A DNA stretch of 64,000 bases from Cognatiluteimonas weifangensis (GCF_003416885.1 NZ_QVPD01000003.1:124001-188000), one strand, 5' to 3'. Numbered from the stretch's first letter, positions 45,108 through 56,156 are shown. Made by a program: numbers and translations. The notes: a model not told the origin generated them from the letters alone.

Positions 45108-47051
45108 ATGCCGGAACCCTGCAACATCGCCGCCGCGCTGCCGCGGCTGGCGCGCGAACGCCCCGACCAGGTGGCGCTGCGCTGTCCCGGGCGCCGCTCG
45201 TGGCGGGGCCTGGCGCGCTACGACGTCGCCCTGACCTGCGCGCAGCTGGACGCGCGCAGCGACGCCATCGCCGCCGGCCTGGCGCGGCGCGGGATCGGCC
45301 GCGGCAGCCGCACGGTGGTGATGCTGCGGCCCACGCCGGAGTTTTTCCTGGTCATGTTCGCGCTGTTCAAGGCCGGCGCGGTGCCGGTGCTGGTCGACCC
45401 CGGCATCGACAAGCGCGCGCTGCGGCAATGCCTGGACGAGGCGCAGGCGGACGCCTTCATCGGCGTGCCGCTGGCGCTGCTGGCGCGGGCGCTGCTGCGC
45501 TGGGCGCGGTCGGCGCGGCTGCGCATCGGCACCGGCGCGCGCCCGTGGCTGGCCGACGCCACCCTGGCGCAGGTCGAGCGCGAAGGCGCCGGCGCCGGCC
45601 CGCAGCTTGCGGACACGCAGCCCGAGGACGTCGCCGCGATCCTGTTCACGTCCGGCTCCACCGGCGTGCCCAAGGGCGTGGTCTATCGCCACCGCCATTT
45701 CCTCGCCCAGATCGACATGCTGCGCGCCGCGTTCGGGATCGCACCGGGCGCGGTCGACCTGCCGACGTTTCCGCCGTTCGCGCTGTTCGATCCCGCGCTC
45801 GGGCTGACCTCGGTCATCCCCGACATGGACCCCACGCGCCCGGCGCACGCCGACCCGCGCAAGCTGCTGCATGCGATTCGGCGCTTCGGCGTCGGCCAGC
45901 TGTTCGGCTCGCCGGCGCTGATGCGGGTGCTGGCCGAGCACGGCGAACCGCTGCCGACGCTGCGCCGGGTCACCTCCGCCGGCGCGCCCGTGCCCGCGGC
46001 GGTGGTCGCGCAAATGCGCGCGCTGCTGCCGGACGACGCGCAGTTCTGGACGCCCTACGGCGCCACCGAATGCCTGCCGGTGGCGGTGATCGAGGGCCGC
46101 GAGCTGGTCACGCTGCACGCGCGCACTGCGCAGGGTGCCGGCACTTGCGTCGGCCGCCCGGTGCCGCCCAACCAGGTCCGCATCATCCGCATCGACGACG
46201 CCGCGATCGCGCAGTGGTCCGACGACCTGCTGGCGCCGCCGGGGCGGGTCGGCGAGATCACCGTCGCCGGGCCGAGCGCGACCGACAGCTACTTCAACCG
46301 GGAGCAGGCGACCCGGCTGGCCAAGATCGTCGAGGAGGTACCCACCCCTCACCCTGCTTCGCTGCGCGAAGCGGTCCCTCCCCCCGCGATGCGGGGGGAG
46401 GGCGAAGCCGCCGCCGCGTCTCTCCACGCGATGCAGGGCGAAGCCGCCGTAGCCGTTCCTTCTCCCCGCGTGCGGGGAGAAGGTGCCCAACGGGCGGATG
46501 AGGGGCGCGCTTCCCGCCCTCTCTCCCCGATGCCGGGCGAAACCGACGCCGCCGCCGTTCCTTCTCCCCATATCGACGAGGTGCCGAAGGCGGATGCGGG
46601 GCGCGCTTCCCGTATCGTCCACCGCATGGGCGACCTGGGCTATTTCGATGCCGAAGGCCGGCTGTGGTTCTGCGGCCGCAAGTCGCAGCGCGTGGTGACG
46701 GCGGACACCACGCTGTGCACCGAGCAGGTCGAGCCGGTGTTCGACGCCCATCCGCAGGTGCGCCGCACCGCGCTGGTCGGCGTCGGCGCGCGCGGCGCGC
46801 AGCGCCCGGTGCTGTGCGTGGAACTGCGCAAGGGTGTGCCGCGCAGCGACCGCGCGCGCATCGCCGATGAGCTGCGCCACCTCGGCGAAGGCTTCGTGCA
46901 CACGGCGCCGATTCGCACGATCCTGTTCCACCCCGGCTTCCCGGTCGACATCCGCCACAACGCCAAGATCGGCCGCGAAAAACTGGCGGCATGGGCGGCG
47001 CGACGGCTTGGCTCCTCCCCCTGCGTGCAGGGGGAGGCAGGGAGGGGGTAA
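45108..47051 (+). CDS. oleC: OleC, beta-lactone synthetase (AMP-ligase fold), with in-frame repeat insertion
   Basis: 647 residues, about 90 longer than usual. ANL-superfamily motifs are intact: LFTSGSTGVPKGV (ATP loop), TPYGATECLP, GDLGYFDAEGRLWFCGR (hinge) and HNAKIGREKLA (catalytic Lys). OleC adenylates the beta-hydroxy acid and closes the beta-lactone. Residues 411-501 (46338-46610) are not family sequence. They are translated REP-like repeats lying just before the hinge to the C-terminal domain, with no stop and no frameshift. The last 14 residues also come from a palindrome (47014-47037). Whether the enzyme stays active is unknown. Confidence 0.88.
   Translation: MPEPCNIAAALPRLARERPDQVALRCPGRRSWRGLARYDVALTCAQLDARSDAIAAGLARRGIGRGSRTVVMLRPTPEFFLVMFALFKAGAVPVLVDPGIDKRALRQCLDEAQADAFIGVPLALLARALLRWARSARLRIGTGARPWLADATLAQVEREGAGAGPQLADTQPEDVAAILFTSGSTGVPKGVVYRHRHFLAQIDMLRAAFGIAPGAVDLPTFPPFALFDPALGLTSVIPDMDPTRPAHADPRKLLHAIRRFGVGQLFGSPALMRVLAEHGEPLPTLRRVTSAGAPVPAAVVAQMRALLPDDAQFWTPYGATECLPVAVIEGRELVTLHARTAQGAGTCVGRPVPPNQVRIIRIDDAAIAQWSDDLLAPPGRVGEITVAGPSATDSYFNREQATRLAKIVEEVPTPHPASLREAVPPPAMRGEGEAAAASLHAMQGEAAVAVPSPRVRGEGAQRADEGRASRPLSPMPGETDAAAVPSPHIDEVPKADAGRASRIVHRMGDLGYFDAEGRLWFCGRKSQRVVTADTTLCTEQVEPVFDAHPQVRRTALVGVGARGAQRPVLCVELRKGVPRSDRARIADELRHLGEGFVHTAPIRTILFHPGFPVDIRHNAKIGREKLAAWAARRLGSSPCVQGEAGRG
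46338..46610 (+). repeat. REP-like repeats inserted in frame within oleC
   Basis: 273 nt (91 codons). The first part (CCCTCACCCTGCTTCGCTGC and on through GCGAAGCGGTCCCT) matches the intergenic copy near 48607-48670. The middle holds CCTTCTCCCCGC-GT-GCGGGGAGAAGG at 46458-46483, identical over 26 nt to 48492-48517, followed by the same tail (TGCCCAACGGGCGGATGAGG). A degraded unit without its palindrome follows (46558-46605). The frame stays open through all units, and family sequence resumes at residue 502 (RIVHRMGDLGY). Confidence 0.9.
47014..47037. repeat. Palindrome left of the DUF559 gene
   Basis: CCTCCCCCTGC-GT-GCAGGGGGAGG, perfect 11-base arms, within the 3' end of oleC and 19 nt before the DUF559 TTG start. 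Confidence 0.9.
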
Positions 47052-47055
47052 AGCC

Positions 47056-47442
47056 TTGCGACAGATCCACACGCACGCGAGAACGCTGAGAACGCATGCG
47101 ACCGATGCCGAACGCAAGCTGTGGCAGTCCCTGCGCGGCCGGCAGCTTTTCGGGTTCAAATTTCGCCGTCAATATCCAATTGCGGGGTATATCGCTGACT
47201 TCGCATGTCCCGAAGCTGGTCTGGTCATCGAACTGGACGGCGGACAGCACCTGGAGCAGACCGATTACGATGCCGAGCGGACCCGCAAACTGGCAGTGAA
47301 TGGGTACCGCGTCATGCGCTTCTGGAACGACGATGTGTTGCTGAGGACGAAAGCCGTGCTCGATGAAGTCTGTCGGCAACTCGCACCCCACCCCAACCCT
47401 CCCCTGCGCGCAGGGGAGGGAGCTGGCGGCGATAGCCCGTGA
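47056..47442 (+). CDS. DUF559 (Vsr-like endonuclease fold) protein
   Basis: 128 residues from TTG 47056; no ATG or GTG start precedes the conserved start of the domain. It is a standard DUF559 sequence: [39 protein letters not shown], then the putative catalytic acidic region [19 protein letters not shown] and [13 protein letters not shown]. The fold is related to Vsr and type II nucleases; the biological role is unknown. The final residues are encoded by the right palindrome (47397-47420). The stop overlaps the oleD GTG start, so the gene is embedded in the ole operon. Confidence 0.87.
   Translation: MRQIHTHARTLRTHATDAERKLWQSLRGRQLFGFKFRRQYPIAGYIADFACPEAGLVIELDGGQHLEQTDYDAERTRKLAVNGYRVMRFWNDDVLLRTKAVLDEVCRQLAPHPNPPLRAGEGAGGDSP
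47397..47420. repeat. Palindrome right of the DUF559 gene
   Basis: CCCTCCCCTGCG-CGCAGGGGAGGG, a perfect 24-nt palindrome of the same class as 47014-47037, covering the 3' end of the DUF559 gene. Confidence 0.9.
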
Positions 47443-48428
47443 ACGTCCTCGTCACCGGCGGCGGCGGTTTCCTCGGCCAGGCGTTGTGCCGCGGGTTGGT
47501 CGCGCGCGGGCATGCGGTCGTGAGTTTCAACCGCGGCCATTACCCGGCGCTGGAGGCGCTGGGCGTGCGCCAGGTGCGCGGCGACCTGGCCGACCGCGAC
47601 GCCGTCCTCGCCGCCGCGCAAGGCTGCGAGGCGGTGTTCCACAACGCCGCCAAGGCCGGCGCCTGGGGCAGCTACGCCAGCTACCACCGTGCCAACGTGC
47701 TCGGCACCGAGCATGTCATCGCCGCCTGCCGCGCGCACGGCATCGGCAAGCTGGTCTACACCTCCTCGCCCAGCGTCACCCACCGCGCCACCCATCCGGT
47801 CGCCGGCGGCACCGCCGAGAGCGTGCCCTACGGCACGCACCTGAAAGCGCCGTACGCGACGACCAAGCTGCTGGCGGAACAGGCGGTGCTGGCGGCCAAC
47901 GACGCGGCCCTGGCCACCGTCGCGCTGCGCCCGCGCCTGATCTGGGGCCCGGGCGACAACCAGCTGCTGCCGCGGCTGGTCGCACGCGCCCGCGCCGGGC
48001 GCCTGCGCTTCGTCGGCGACGGCAGCAACGTGGTCGACACTACCTACATCGACAACGCCGCGCAGGCGCATTTCGACGCCTTCGACCGGCTCGCCCCGGG
48101 CGCGGCCTGCGCCGGCCGCGCCTACTTCATCAGCAACGGCGAACCCAAACCGATGCGCGAGATCGTCAACGGCCTGCTCGCCGCCGCCGGCGCGCCGGCA
48201 GTGACCGGGACCCTGCCGTTCGGCGTGGCCTACGCGATCGGCGCGGCCTGCGAGGCGGCGTGGACCCTGCTGCCGTTGCGCGGCGAACCGCCGTTGACGC
48301 GGTTCCTGGCCGAGCAGCTCAGCACTACGCATTGGTACGACATGGCCCCGGCGCAACGCGATCTGGGCTACGTGCCGCAGGTGACGATCGCCGAAGGCCT
48401 GGCGCGGCTGGCGGCAGCCTGCGCGTAG
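47439..48428 (+). CDS. oleD: OleD, NADPH-dependent 2-alkyl-3-ketoacid reductase
   Basis: 329 residues from GTG 47439, overlapping the DUF559 stop (GTGA). Extended [14 protein letters not shown] cofactor motif, the Ser in [10 protein letters not shown], the YATTK Tyr/Lys pair and [18 protein letters not shown], which is typical of OleD and 3-beta-HSD-like reductases. OleD reduces the OleA beta-keto acid to the beta-hydroxy acid that OleC cyclises. With oleA, oleB and oleC the pathway is complete in this window, although the genes are interrupted. Confidence 0.93.
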   Translation: MNVLVTGGGGFLGQALCRGLVARGHAVVSFNRGHYPALEALGVRQVRGDLADRDAVLAAAQGCEAVFHNAAKAGAWGSYASYHRANVLGTEHVIAACRAHGIGKLVYTSSPSVTHRATHPVAGGTAESVPYGTHLKAPYATTKLLAEQAVLAANDAALATVALRPRLIWGPGDNQLLPRLVARARAGRLRFVGDGSNVVDTTYIDNAAQAHFDAFDRLAPGAACAGRAYFISNGEPKPMREIVNGLLAAAGAPAVTGTLPFGVAYAIGAACEAAWTLLPLRGEPPLTRFLAEQLSTTHWYDMAPAQRDLGYVPQVTIAEGLARLAAACA

Positions 48429-48734
48429 CCTTTTCCTTCTCCCCGCCCACGGGGAGAAGGTCGGCAGGAGAAACGATGGCAAGGGTGAGATCCTTCTCCC
48501 CGCGTGCGGGGAGAAGGTGCCGAAGGCGGATGAGGGGCCGGCGCAGCGACGTAACTCCGCGTCCCGTCGTTCGATCCGCGACCGAGCCACGCGACCGCGC
48601 CACGCACCCCTCACCCTGCTTCGCTGCGCGAAGCTGTCCCTCTCCCCGCTCCGCGGGGCGAGGGCGACAAGACGGCCGGGCCTCATGCCGTGCCCTCTCC
48701 CCGCTGCGCGGGGCGAGGGTGCCGGGTTCCGCCC
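48429..48734. repeat. REP-like palindrome cluster between oleD and ubiJ
   Basis: No gene. Successive hairpins: CCTTCTCCCCG...CGGGGAGAAGG near 48436, CCTTCTCCCCGC-GT-GCGGGGAGAAGG at 48492-48517 with the tail TGCCGAAGGCGGATGAGG, then CCTCACCCTGCTTCGCTGC and CCCTCTCCCCGC...GCGGGGCGAGGG twice (near 48648 and 48701). These are the same families as the oleC insertion. Confidence 0.9.
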
Positions 48735-48740
48735 TACAAT
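48735..48740 (+). promoter_or_regulatory. -10 box of an apparently leaderless ubiJ
   Basis: TACAAT, six bases (GCCGCG), then ATG 48747, directly after the palindrome cluster. Confidence 0.55.
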
Positions 48741-48746
48741 GCCGCG

Positions 48747-49409
48747 ATGACCGCATCGCCCTTCGACTGGAAGCCGCTGGCCGGACGCGCCCTGGAAGCC
48801 GCGCTCAACCGCGCGCTGGCGCTGGACCCGGAAACGCGCGCGGCGCTGGCGCCGCTGGCCGGCCGCAGCGTCGAGCTGGCGGTCGAGGCGCCACCGCTGG
48901 CGTTGCGGCTCACGGTCGAGGACGAGCGCCTGCGGGTGGGCCCGGTCGATCCCGGTAACGAACCCGACCTGGGCGTGCGTGCCACGCTGTCCGCACTGCT
49001 GGCCCAGCTCCCGCTGCTGCGGGGCGACGCGGGCCGGCGCGACGATGCGCCGCCGGTCGGGCGCATGCGCGTGTCCGGCGATGCCGAGCTCGCGCGCCGC
49101 CTGCAGCGGCTGGCCGAGCGCTTCGATCCCGACTGGCAGCAGCCGTTCGTCGCGGCGTTCGGCGACATCCTCGGCGTGCAGGTGGCCGACGCCGTCGCCG
49201 CCGGCTTGCGCGCGGCGCGCGACACCGGCCGCGAGCTGGCCGCGGCCGCGGCCGAATACCTCACCGAGGAATCGCGCGACGTGGTCCCGCGCGCCGAGCT
49301 CGACGCCTTCCACGACGCGGTCGACACCTTGCGCGACGATGCCGCGCGACTGGCGGCACGGGTCGCGAGCCTGCGCGCGGCGGCCGCCGACGCCGGAAGC
49401 GGCCGATGA
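48747..49409 (+). CDS. ubiJ: Ubiquinone biosynthesis accessory factor UbiJ (SCP2 domain)
   Basis: 220 residues. An N-terminal SCP2 sterol-carrier-like domain ([36 protein letters not shown]-type strands) is followed by a helical C terminus ([20 protein letters not shown]). UbiJ with UbiK organises the soluble Ubi complex that hydroxylates ubiquinone precursors. The position directly before ubiB, with a four-base overlap (ATGA), supports the call; ubiE is not adjacent. Confidence 0.88.
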   Translation: MTASPFDWKPLAGRALEAALNRALALDPETRAALAPLAGRSVELAVEAPPLALRLTVEDERLRVGPVDPGNEPDLGVRATLSALLAQLPLLRGDAGRRDDAPPVGRMRVSGDAELARRLQRLAERFDPDWQQPFVAAFGDILGVQVADAVAAGLRAARDTGRELAAAAAEYLTEESRDVVPRAELDAFHDAVDTLRDDAARLAARVASLRAAAADAGSGR

Positions 49410-51082
49410 GATCCGGCCTGCGCGCGCTGCGCATCGGCCGGGTGCTGCTGCGCTATCGCCTGGACGACCTGCTCGACGGCACCCCGGCGCAGCGCTGGCT
49501 GCAGCTGATGCGGCCGTTCGTGCCGCGCGCCGCGCGCGAGATCGCGGCGCAATCGCGCGGCGCGCGCCTGCGGCTGGCGCTGCAGGAGCTGGGGCCGATC
49601 TTCGTCAAGTTCGGACAGATCCTGTCGACCCGCCGCGACCTGGTGCCGGCGGACATCGCCGACGAGCTCACCTTGCTGCAGGACCGGGTCGCGCCGTTCG
49701 ACGGCGACGTCGCGCGCGCGATCGTGGAACGGGCGCTGGCGCGGCCGGTGGCCGAGGCGTTCGCCGAGTTCGACATCGTGCCGCTGGCCTCGGCCTCGAT
49801 CGCGCAGGTGCACGCGGCGACCTTGCCGGCGGCGGACGGCCGGCCGCCGCGCGAGGTGGTGGTCAAGGTGCTGCGCCCCGGGGTGGAGGCGCAGATCGCG
49901 CAGGACATCGCCCTGCTGCGCAGCATCGCCGCGCTGGTCGACCGCACCCATCCGGCCGCCGACAAGATCCGTCCGCGCGAGATCGTGGCCGAAATCCAGT
50001 CCACCCTCGCCGCCGAACTCGACCTGCAGCGCGAGGGCGCCAACGCCAGCGTGCTGCGCCGCAACTGGTCCGGCTCGCCGGACCTGTACGTGCCCGAGCC
50101 GATCTGGAGCCACACCGCCGAGCGCGTGCTGACCCTGGAGCGCGTGCGCGGCATCCCGTCCGACGACATCGCCGCGCTGGACGCCGCCGGCATCGACCGC
50201 AAGGCGCTGGCGGCCAAGGGCGTGCGCGTGTTCTACACACAGGTGTTCCGCGACAACTTCTTCCACGCCGACGCCCACGCCGGCAACATCTGGGTCGACG
50301 CCGACCCGGCGCGCAAGCTCGATCCGCGCTTCATCGCGCTGGACTTCGGGATCATGGGCCAGCTCTCCAGCGAGGACCAGTACTACCTCGCCGAGAACTT
50401 CATGGCGATCTTCAACAAGGACTACCGCCGCATCGCCGAGTTGCACGTGCAGGCGGGCTGGATGCCGGCGCACATCCGCATCGACGAGCTCGAGGCCGCG
50501 GCGCGCGCGGTGTGCGAGCCGTACTTCACCCGGCCGCTCTCCGAGATTTCGCTGGGCGAGGTGCTGCTGAAGCTGTTCCGCACCGCGCAGCGCCACGAGC
50601 TGACGATCCAGCCGCAGCTGATCCTGCTGCAGAAGACCTTGCTGAGCATCGAGGGCGTGGGCCGCCAGCTGGACCCGAAGATCGACATCTGGGCGGTGGC
50701 GCGGCCGGTGCTGGAGCAGATCCTGGTCGAGCGCTACAGCCCGCAGCGGCTGCTCGGCGAATTCCGCAAGCGCCTGCCGGAGCTGGTGACGCAGGCGCCG
50801 GAGATGCCGCGGCTGCTGCACGCCTGGTTCAGCCAGCAGGTGCAGGGCCGGCACGAGCTGCGCATGCACTCGCGCGACCTGGCCGAGCTGGCGCGCGCGG
50901 CGCGCGACGGCCAGCGCCGCACCGTGGCCGCGATCCTGGGCACCGGATTGCTGGTGGCGGCGGCGGTGCTGTACGGCCTGGAAGCCGGCGGCCCGCGCGT
51001 GTTCGGGGTGCCGGCGGCGGCCTGGATCGCCGGCCTCGGCGGCCTCTGGGCGCTGCTGGCGGCGTGGCCGCGCAAGCCGTGA
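49406..51082 (+). CDS. ubiB: UbiB, ABC1/ADCK-type atypical kinase for ubiquinone synthesis
   Basis: 558 residues. The KxGQ motif [16 protein letters not shown], the Ala-rich loop [12 protein letters not shown], the catalytic/metal region [17 protein letters not shown] and [10 protein letters not shown] are all present. Two C-terminal hydrophobic helices ([15 protein letters not shown] and [17 protein letters not shown]) anchor it in the inner membrane. It is an ATPase needed to extract or present ubiquinone precursors. Cotranslated with ubiJ. Confidence 0.95.
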   Translation: MRSGLRALRIGRVLLRYRLDDLLDGTPAQRWLQLMRPFVPRAAREIAAQSRGARLRLALQELGPIFVKFGQILSTRRDLVPADIADELTLLQDRVAPFDGDVARAIVERALARPVAEAFAEFDIVPLASASIAQVHAATLPAADGRPPREVVVKVLRPGVEAQIAQDIALLRSIAALVDRTHPAADKIRPREIVAEIQSTLAAELDLQREGANASVLRRNWSGSPDLYVPEPIWSHTAERVLTLERVRGIPSDDIAALDAAGIDRKALAAKGVRVFYTQVFRDNFFHADAHAGNIWVDADPARKLDPRFIALDFGIMGQLSSEDQYYLAENFMAIFNKDYRRIAELHVQAGWMPAHIRIDELEAAARAVCEPYFTRPLSEISLGEVLLKLFRTAQRHELTIQPQLILLQKTLLSIEGVGRQLDPKIDIWAVARPVLEQILVERYSPQRLLGEFRKRLPELVTQAPEMPRLLHAWFSQQVQGRHELRMHSRDLAELARAARDGQRRTVAAILGTGLLVAAAVLYGLEAGGPRVFGVPAAAWIAGLGGLWALLAAWPRKP

Positions 51083-51195
51083 ACCTGCCTGCGCCGGCGG
51101 CCTGCCGCGGCGGCGCGCGCGGCTGAGTCCGCTGGCGGCACGGCGGTACGCGCCGGCGGCGTCCGCTGCGCGCGGTCGCCGCTCGCGCGGGCCCC

Positions 51196-51201
51196 TACAA
51201 T
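51196..51201 (+). promoter_or_regulatory. -10 box of an apparently leaderless arfB
   Basis: TACAAT followed by seven bases and ATG 51209. No Shine-Dalgarno sequence is visible. Confidence 0.5.
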
Positions 51202-51208
51202 CCACGCC

Positions 51209-51622
51209 ATGCGGGTCGGGTCCCTCATCATCGACGACGACGAACTGGTCGAACGCTTCGTGCGCGCGGCCGGGCCGGGCGGGCAGAACGTCAACAAGGT
51301 CGCCACCGCGGTGGAGCTGCGCTTCGACGTCGCCCGCTCGCCGTCGCTGCCCGAGCCGGTGCGCGCGCGGCTGCTGGCGCGCCGCGACCGCCGGCTCACC
51401 GCCGACGGCGTGCTGGTGCTCGCCGCGCAGCGCTTCCGCACCCAGGAGCGCAACCGCGAGGACGCGCGCGCGCGGCTGGCAGCCTTCATCGAGGCCGGCT
51501 TGCATGCACCCAAGCCGCGGATCGCCACCCGCCCCGGCCGCGCGGCCAAGCAGCGCCGGCTGGACGCCAAGCGCGAACGCAGTACGATCAAGCAGGGACG
51601 CGGCCGCCGCGACTGGGACTGA
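51209..51622 (+). CDS. arfB: ArfB (YaeJ), codon-independent peptidyl-tRNA hydrolase
   Basis: 137 residues, the usual ArfB length. The GGQ motif lies in RAAGPGGQNVNKVATAVEL, and the basic C-terminal tail (RAAKQRRLDAKRERSTIKQG) is the part that enters the empty mRNA channel. It rescues ribosomes stalled on non-stop mRNAs in a way that does not need tmRNA. Followed 11 nt later by an acyltransferase gene. Confidence 0.94.
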   Translation: MRVGSLIIDDDELVERFVRAAGPGGQNVNKVATAVELRFDVARSPSLPEPVRARLLARRDRRLTADGVLVLAAQRFRTQERNREDARARLAAFIEAGLHAPKPRIATRPGRAAKQRRLDAKRERSTIKQGRGRRDWD

Positions 51623-51633
51623 ACCACGCACGC

Positions 51634-52239
51634 ATGACCGAGTCTGCCGACGACATCGTCCTGCCGCTGCCGCCGAACGCGCCACGGACCCCGCCCAATG
51701 CATTCGCCCGCTGGCTCGGCCGCAGCCTGCTGCGGCTGGGCGGCTGGCGCATGGTCGGCGCTTTCCCCGACATCCCCAAGCTGGTGCTGATCGGCGCGCC
51801 GCATTCCTCCAACTGGGACGGGATCTGGGGCTTCGCCGCCAAGCTCGCGCTCGGCCTGGACATCCGCATCCTCGGCAAGCACCAGCTGTTCTGGTGGCCG
51901 CTGGGCCCGCTGCTGCGCCGGCTCGGGGTGATCGCGGTGGATCGCAGCGCCGCCCGCGGCGTGGCCGAGCAGGCGGCGGCGCTGATCCGCCAGGCCGACA
52001 AATTCTGGTTCGGCTTGGCGCCCGAGGGCACCCGCAAGCCGGTCGCGCGCTGGAAGACCGGGTTCTGGAAAATCGCCAAGGCCGCCGACGTGCCGGTGCT
52101 GCCGGCCTATTTCCACTATCCCGACAAGGTGATCGGCATCGGCCCGCCGTTCACGCTGGGCGCGGACATGGACGCCGACATCGCCCGCATCCGCGCCTGG
52201 TACCGGCCGTGGCAGGGCCGCTACCACGGCACACCCTGA
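51634..52239 (+). CDS. 1-acylglycerol-3-phosphate O-acyltransferase-like protein
   Basis: 201 residues. The family variant with APHSSNWDGIWG in place of NHxxxxD (His-x4-Asp preserved) and LAPEGTRKPVARWKTGFW is a recognised PlsC-like subgroup of stand-alone soluble/peripheral acyltransferases. The acyl acceptor is unknown. It is separated from the polysaccharide operon by 118 nt that contain a sigma-54 promoter, so it belongs to a different transcription unit. Confidence 0.83.
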   Translation: MTESADDIVLPLPPNAPRTPPNAFARWLGRSLLRLGGWRMVGAFPDIPKLVLIGAPHSSNWDGIWGFAAKLALGLDIRILGKHQLFWWPLGPLLRRLGVIAVDRSAARGVAEQAAALIRQADKFWFGLAPEGTRKPVARWKTGFWKIAKAADVPVLPAYFHYPDKVIGIGPPFTLGADMDADIARIRAWYRPWQGRYHGTP

Positions 52240-52273
52240 ACCCCGCCGCTCCGGCCGGCGGCGATGGCCGGAA

Positions 52274-52288
52274 TGGCACGCGAATTGC
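52274..52288 (+). promoter_or_regulatory. Sigma-54 promoter of the exopolysaccharide operon
   Basis: TGGCAC-GCGAA-TTGC, a perfect -24/-12 element, 70 nt before the GTG start of the epimerase gene. The enhancer-binding protein is not identified; no good NtrC site is visible in the gap. Confidence 0.78.
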
Positions 52289-52357
52289 GTCTACGCTGCA
52301 GGAACATCGCCACATCCGGACGTGGCGCCGTCCGTTCGTTTTCAGGGGTAGGGGCTC

Positions 52358-53386
<1,029 letters not shown>

Positions 53387-54706
53387 CGCGATCGGGCTGC
53401 TGCGCGGACCCGACAAGACCGTTCCCACGCCCGCCGAGGACTGGCGCACCGCGGTGGTGGACGTGGTGATTCCCGCCTACAAGGAGGAGGACAACATCAT
53501 CCACTGCCTCGCCTCGCTGGCGCGGCAGACGCTGCCCCCGCGCAACGTCATCCTGGTGGAGGACGGCTCCCGCGACCTGACCGTGCCGCGCGCGCGCGAG
53601 TACGCCGCCGCGGCCGGCCTGCACCTGACCGTGATCGAGCGCGCGGCCTCGATCGGCAAGACCCCGACGATCAAGCGCCAGTCGCGCGAGTTCGATTCCG
53701 ACGTGGAGTTCATTCTCGACGGCGACACCTTCCTGGAGTCGCCCGACTACATCGAGCGCTGCGTGCAGGAGCTGTACCAGGGCATCGGCATCGCCAGCGC
53801 CTGCGGCACGATCCTGCCGATGCGGCCCAAGGACCGCCACGCGCTGGCGCAGACCCCGGAATTCCACCGCTGGCACGGCGCGCCGACCTACGACGACCCG
53901 CACAAGCATCGCGGCGCGCTGCATTCGCTGTGGTGGTGGGTCACCAACACCTACCGCGAATGCCTGTACCTGTTCCTGCAGCGCTTCGTCTACAAGGGGC
54001 AGATGGTGTTCTTCGGCAGCATCACCAACCCGGTGGGCTGCGCGGTCGCCTACCGGCGCAAGTACGTCAAGGACCTGTTCGACAAATACGAGCCGATCTT
54101 CGGCGACGACCTGACCAACTCCGAGGACATCTTCATCGGCTTCGCCCTCAACAACGAGGGCTACCGCAACATCCAGCTGCAGGACGTGCTGGCGCGTTCG
54201 GAGGAGCCGGAGGTGCAGCGGCTGCCGCGGCAGGTGTACCTGTGGTCGTCATCGTTCCTGCAGAGCTGCTACTACTTCGACGCGCTGCTGCGCACCCCGT
54301 TCAAGTCGCTCAAGCGCTGGCGCAAGCGCCGCCAGGAGAAGCAGAGCGGGGTCGAGGAGCTGCGCCGGATCAAGGAGCAGTACCGGCAACCGTTCGGCGA
54401 GCAGTACACGCGCGAGTACGGGCGCCCGATCGGCTGGGCGATGTTCCTGTCGGCGGTGGAGAAGGTCGGTTTCCCGACCGCGCTGATCGTCATGCTGATC
54501 CTGCGCATGTGGGAACCGCTGGCGGTGACCCTGATCGCCGAACTGCTGGTGTCGCTGTCGGTGCTGGTGGTGGTCGCGCGCGGTGCGCGCATCGCGACCC
54601 TGCTCAAGGGCATCGCGATCACGCCGCTGCGCTACACGCTGATGGTGGCGGACACTTACACGATGGCGCGTTTCGCCGTCGACCTGTGGCTGACGGGGAA
54701 CCGCAA

Positions 54707-56122
54707 ATGGCGCAAATGACACGACTCGCCTGGCTGATCGGGGCGCTGTTGGCGGCGCCGGTCGTCGCTGCGGCGCAGACGCCCGCCGAGCAGTCGCTCG
54801 ATGCGCAGGCGCGGGCCCTGATGTGGGCCGGCGACGCGAACACCGCGACCCGCATGATGCGGGAATACGTGGCCAACCACCCGGAAGACCAGGCCGCGAC
54901 GCTCGACCTCGCACGCTACCTCACCTGGGCCGGCGATTACGCGGGCGCCAAGCGCGTGCTCGACGCGAACCCGGCCGCCGCGCAGAGCGCCGACGGCCAG
55001 GTCGTGCTGGCGGCGGTGCTGGCCTGGGCCGGACGCATCCGCGAAGCGCAGGCGGCGAACGCGGCGCCACTGGCCGCCGACCCGGAGGGGTTGCTGCCCA
55101 ACTACACCCAGGCCGTCGCCCTGCGCCAGGCCGCGCGGCCACGTGCAGCGCTGCCCTACGTCGAGGCGGTGAAGCGCGCCAAGCCCGACAGCAAGGACGC
55201 GCTCGATCTCGAACGCGCGGTGCGGATCCACACCGATTCGTTCGTCGCCCTCGATTACCAGTACGCCACCGATTCCGACGACCTGGTCCGTTCGCAGCCG
55301 AGCCTGCGCGCGGAAATCGGCCAGGGCGAGGCGTTGCGCTGGACCATGGAACTGGGGCGATGGGATCATCGCTCGCCGCTGTCGAGCCCGTTCGCCAGCA
55401 CCGCCGGGGGCCGTTCGATCGACGAGAGCCGCGGTCTGTTCGGCGTGCGCTACGCGCCGTCGCTCTACACCGAGTTCAGCGCTGCCGTCGGACATTCCGC
55501 CATCGACGGCGACGGACTCATGCTGTGGCGGCTGGGGCTGGACCATCGCTTCAGCGACAGCTTCCGGCTGGACCTGCAGGCCGACCAGGACCGCGTCGCC
55601 GCGTCGCCGCGTTCGGTCTCGCTGGGCCTGGACCGTACCGGCCTCGCCGGTCACGCGCACTGGACGCCGGACTTCAACTGGACCGGCGACCTGTGGCTGC
55701 GCCGCGACCACTACAGCGACGGCAACGATGCCGTGGAATGGAACGCCGCGCTCCGACGCGCGGTAGTGCGCAAGCCGCACTTCATGCTCGACCTGGGCGC
55801 GACCGTGCAGCACCTGTCGTTCGACGACAACCCGGGCAACGGCTACTACGCGCCGGACAACTACCGCCGTTACGCGCTGACCGGCTTCAGCTACATCGGC
55901 ATCAGCGACAACGTCGGGCTGTCGCTGCAGGCGGGACTCGGGCGCCAGCGGGACGAGACATTCACCGCGTGGCGACGGGCCAACGACATCAGCGCCCAGC
56001 TGTTCTTCGGCATCCTCTCGCCGTGGCAGCTGAGCCTGAATGCCGGATACAGCGAGCGGGTACAGAACACCGGTGCGTACGAAGGCCATACCTGGGGCGT
56101 CACCCTGACCCATCGTTTCTGA
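54707..56122 (+). CDS. TPR and YaiO-like beta-barrel outer-membrane protein
   Basis: 471 residues. A signal peptide (LIGALLAAPVVAAAQT) precedes TPR-like helices (residues about 30-170: RALMWAGDANTATRMMREYV and ARYLTWAGDYAGAKRVL). The rest alternates into a barrel (FVALDYQYATDSDDLVRSQP to GHTWGVTLTHRF, with terminal Phe). This TPR-plus-barrel design is used by PgaA/HmsH-type exporters of synthase-made polysaccharides. The start overlaps the glycosyltransferase stop; ATG 54716 (ATGA) is an alternative. Likely exporter of the product of the upstream synthase. Confidence 0.83.
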   Translation: MAQMTRLAWLIGALLAAPVVAAAQTPAEQSLDAQARALMWAGDANTATRMMREYVANHPEDQAATLDLARYLTWAGDYAGAKRVLDANPAAAQSADGQVVLAAVLAWAGRIREAQAANAAPLAADPEGLLPNYTQAVALRQAARPRAALPYVEAVKRAKPDSKDALDLERAVRIHTDSFVALDYQYATDSDDLVRSQPSLRAEIGQGEALRWTMELGRWDHRSPLSSPFASTAGGRSIDESRGLFGVRYAPSLYTEFSAAVGHSAIDGDGLMLWRLGLDHRFSDSFRLDLQADQDRVAASPRSVSLGLDRTGLAGHAHWTPDFNWTGDLWLRRDHYSDGNDAVEWNAALRRAVVRKPHFMLDLGATVQHLSFDDNPGNGYYAPDNYRRYALTGFSYIGISDNVGLSLQAGLGRQRDETFTAWRRANDISAQLFFGILSPWQLSLNAGYSERVQNTGAYEGHTWGVTLTHRF

Positions 56123-56156
56123 GCGGGCTGCCGGATCGGGGCGTGCGGGTGCAGAC

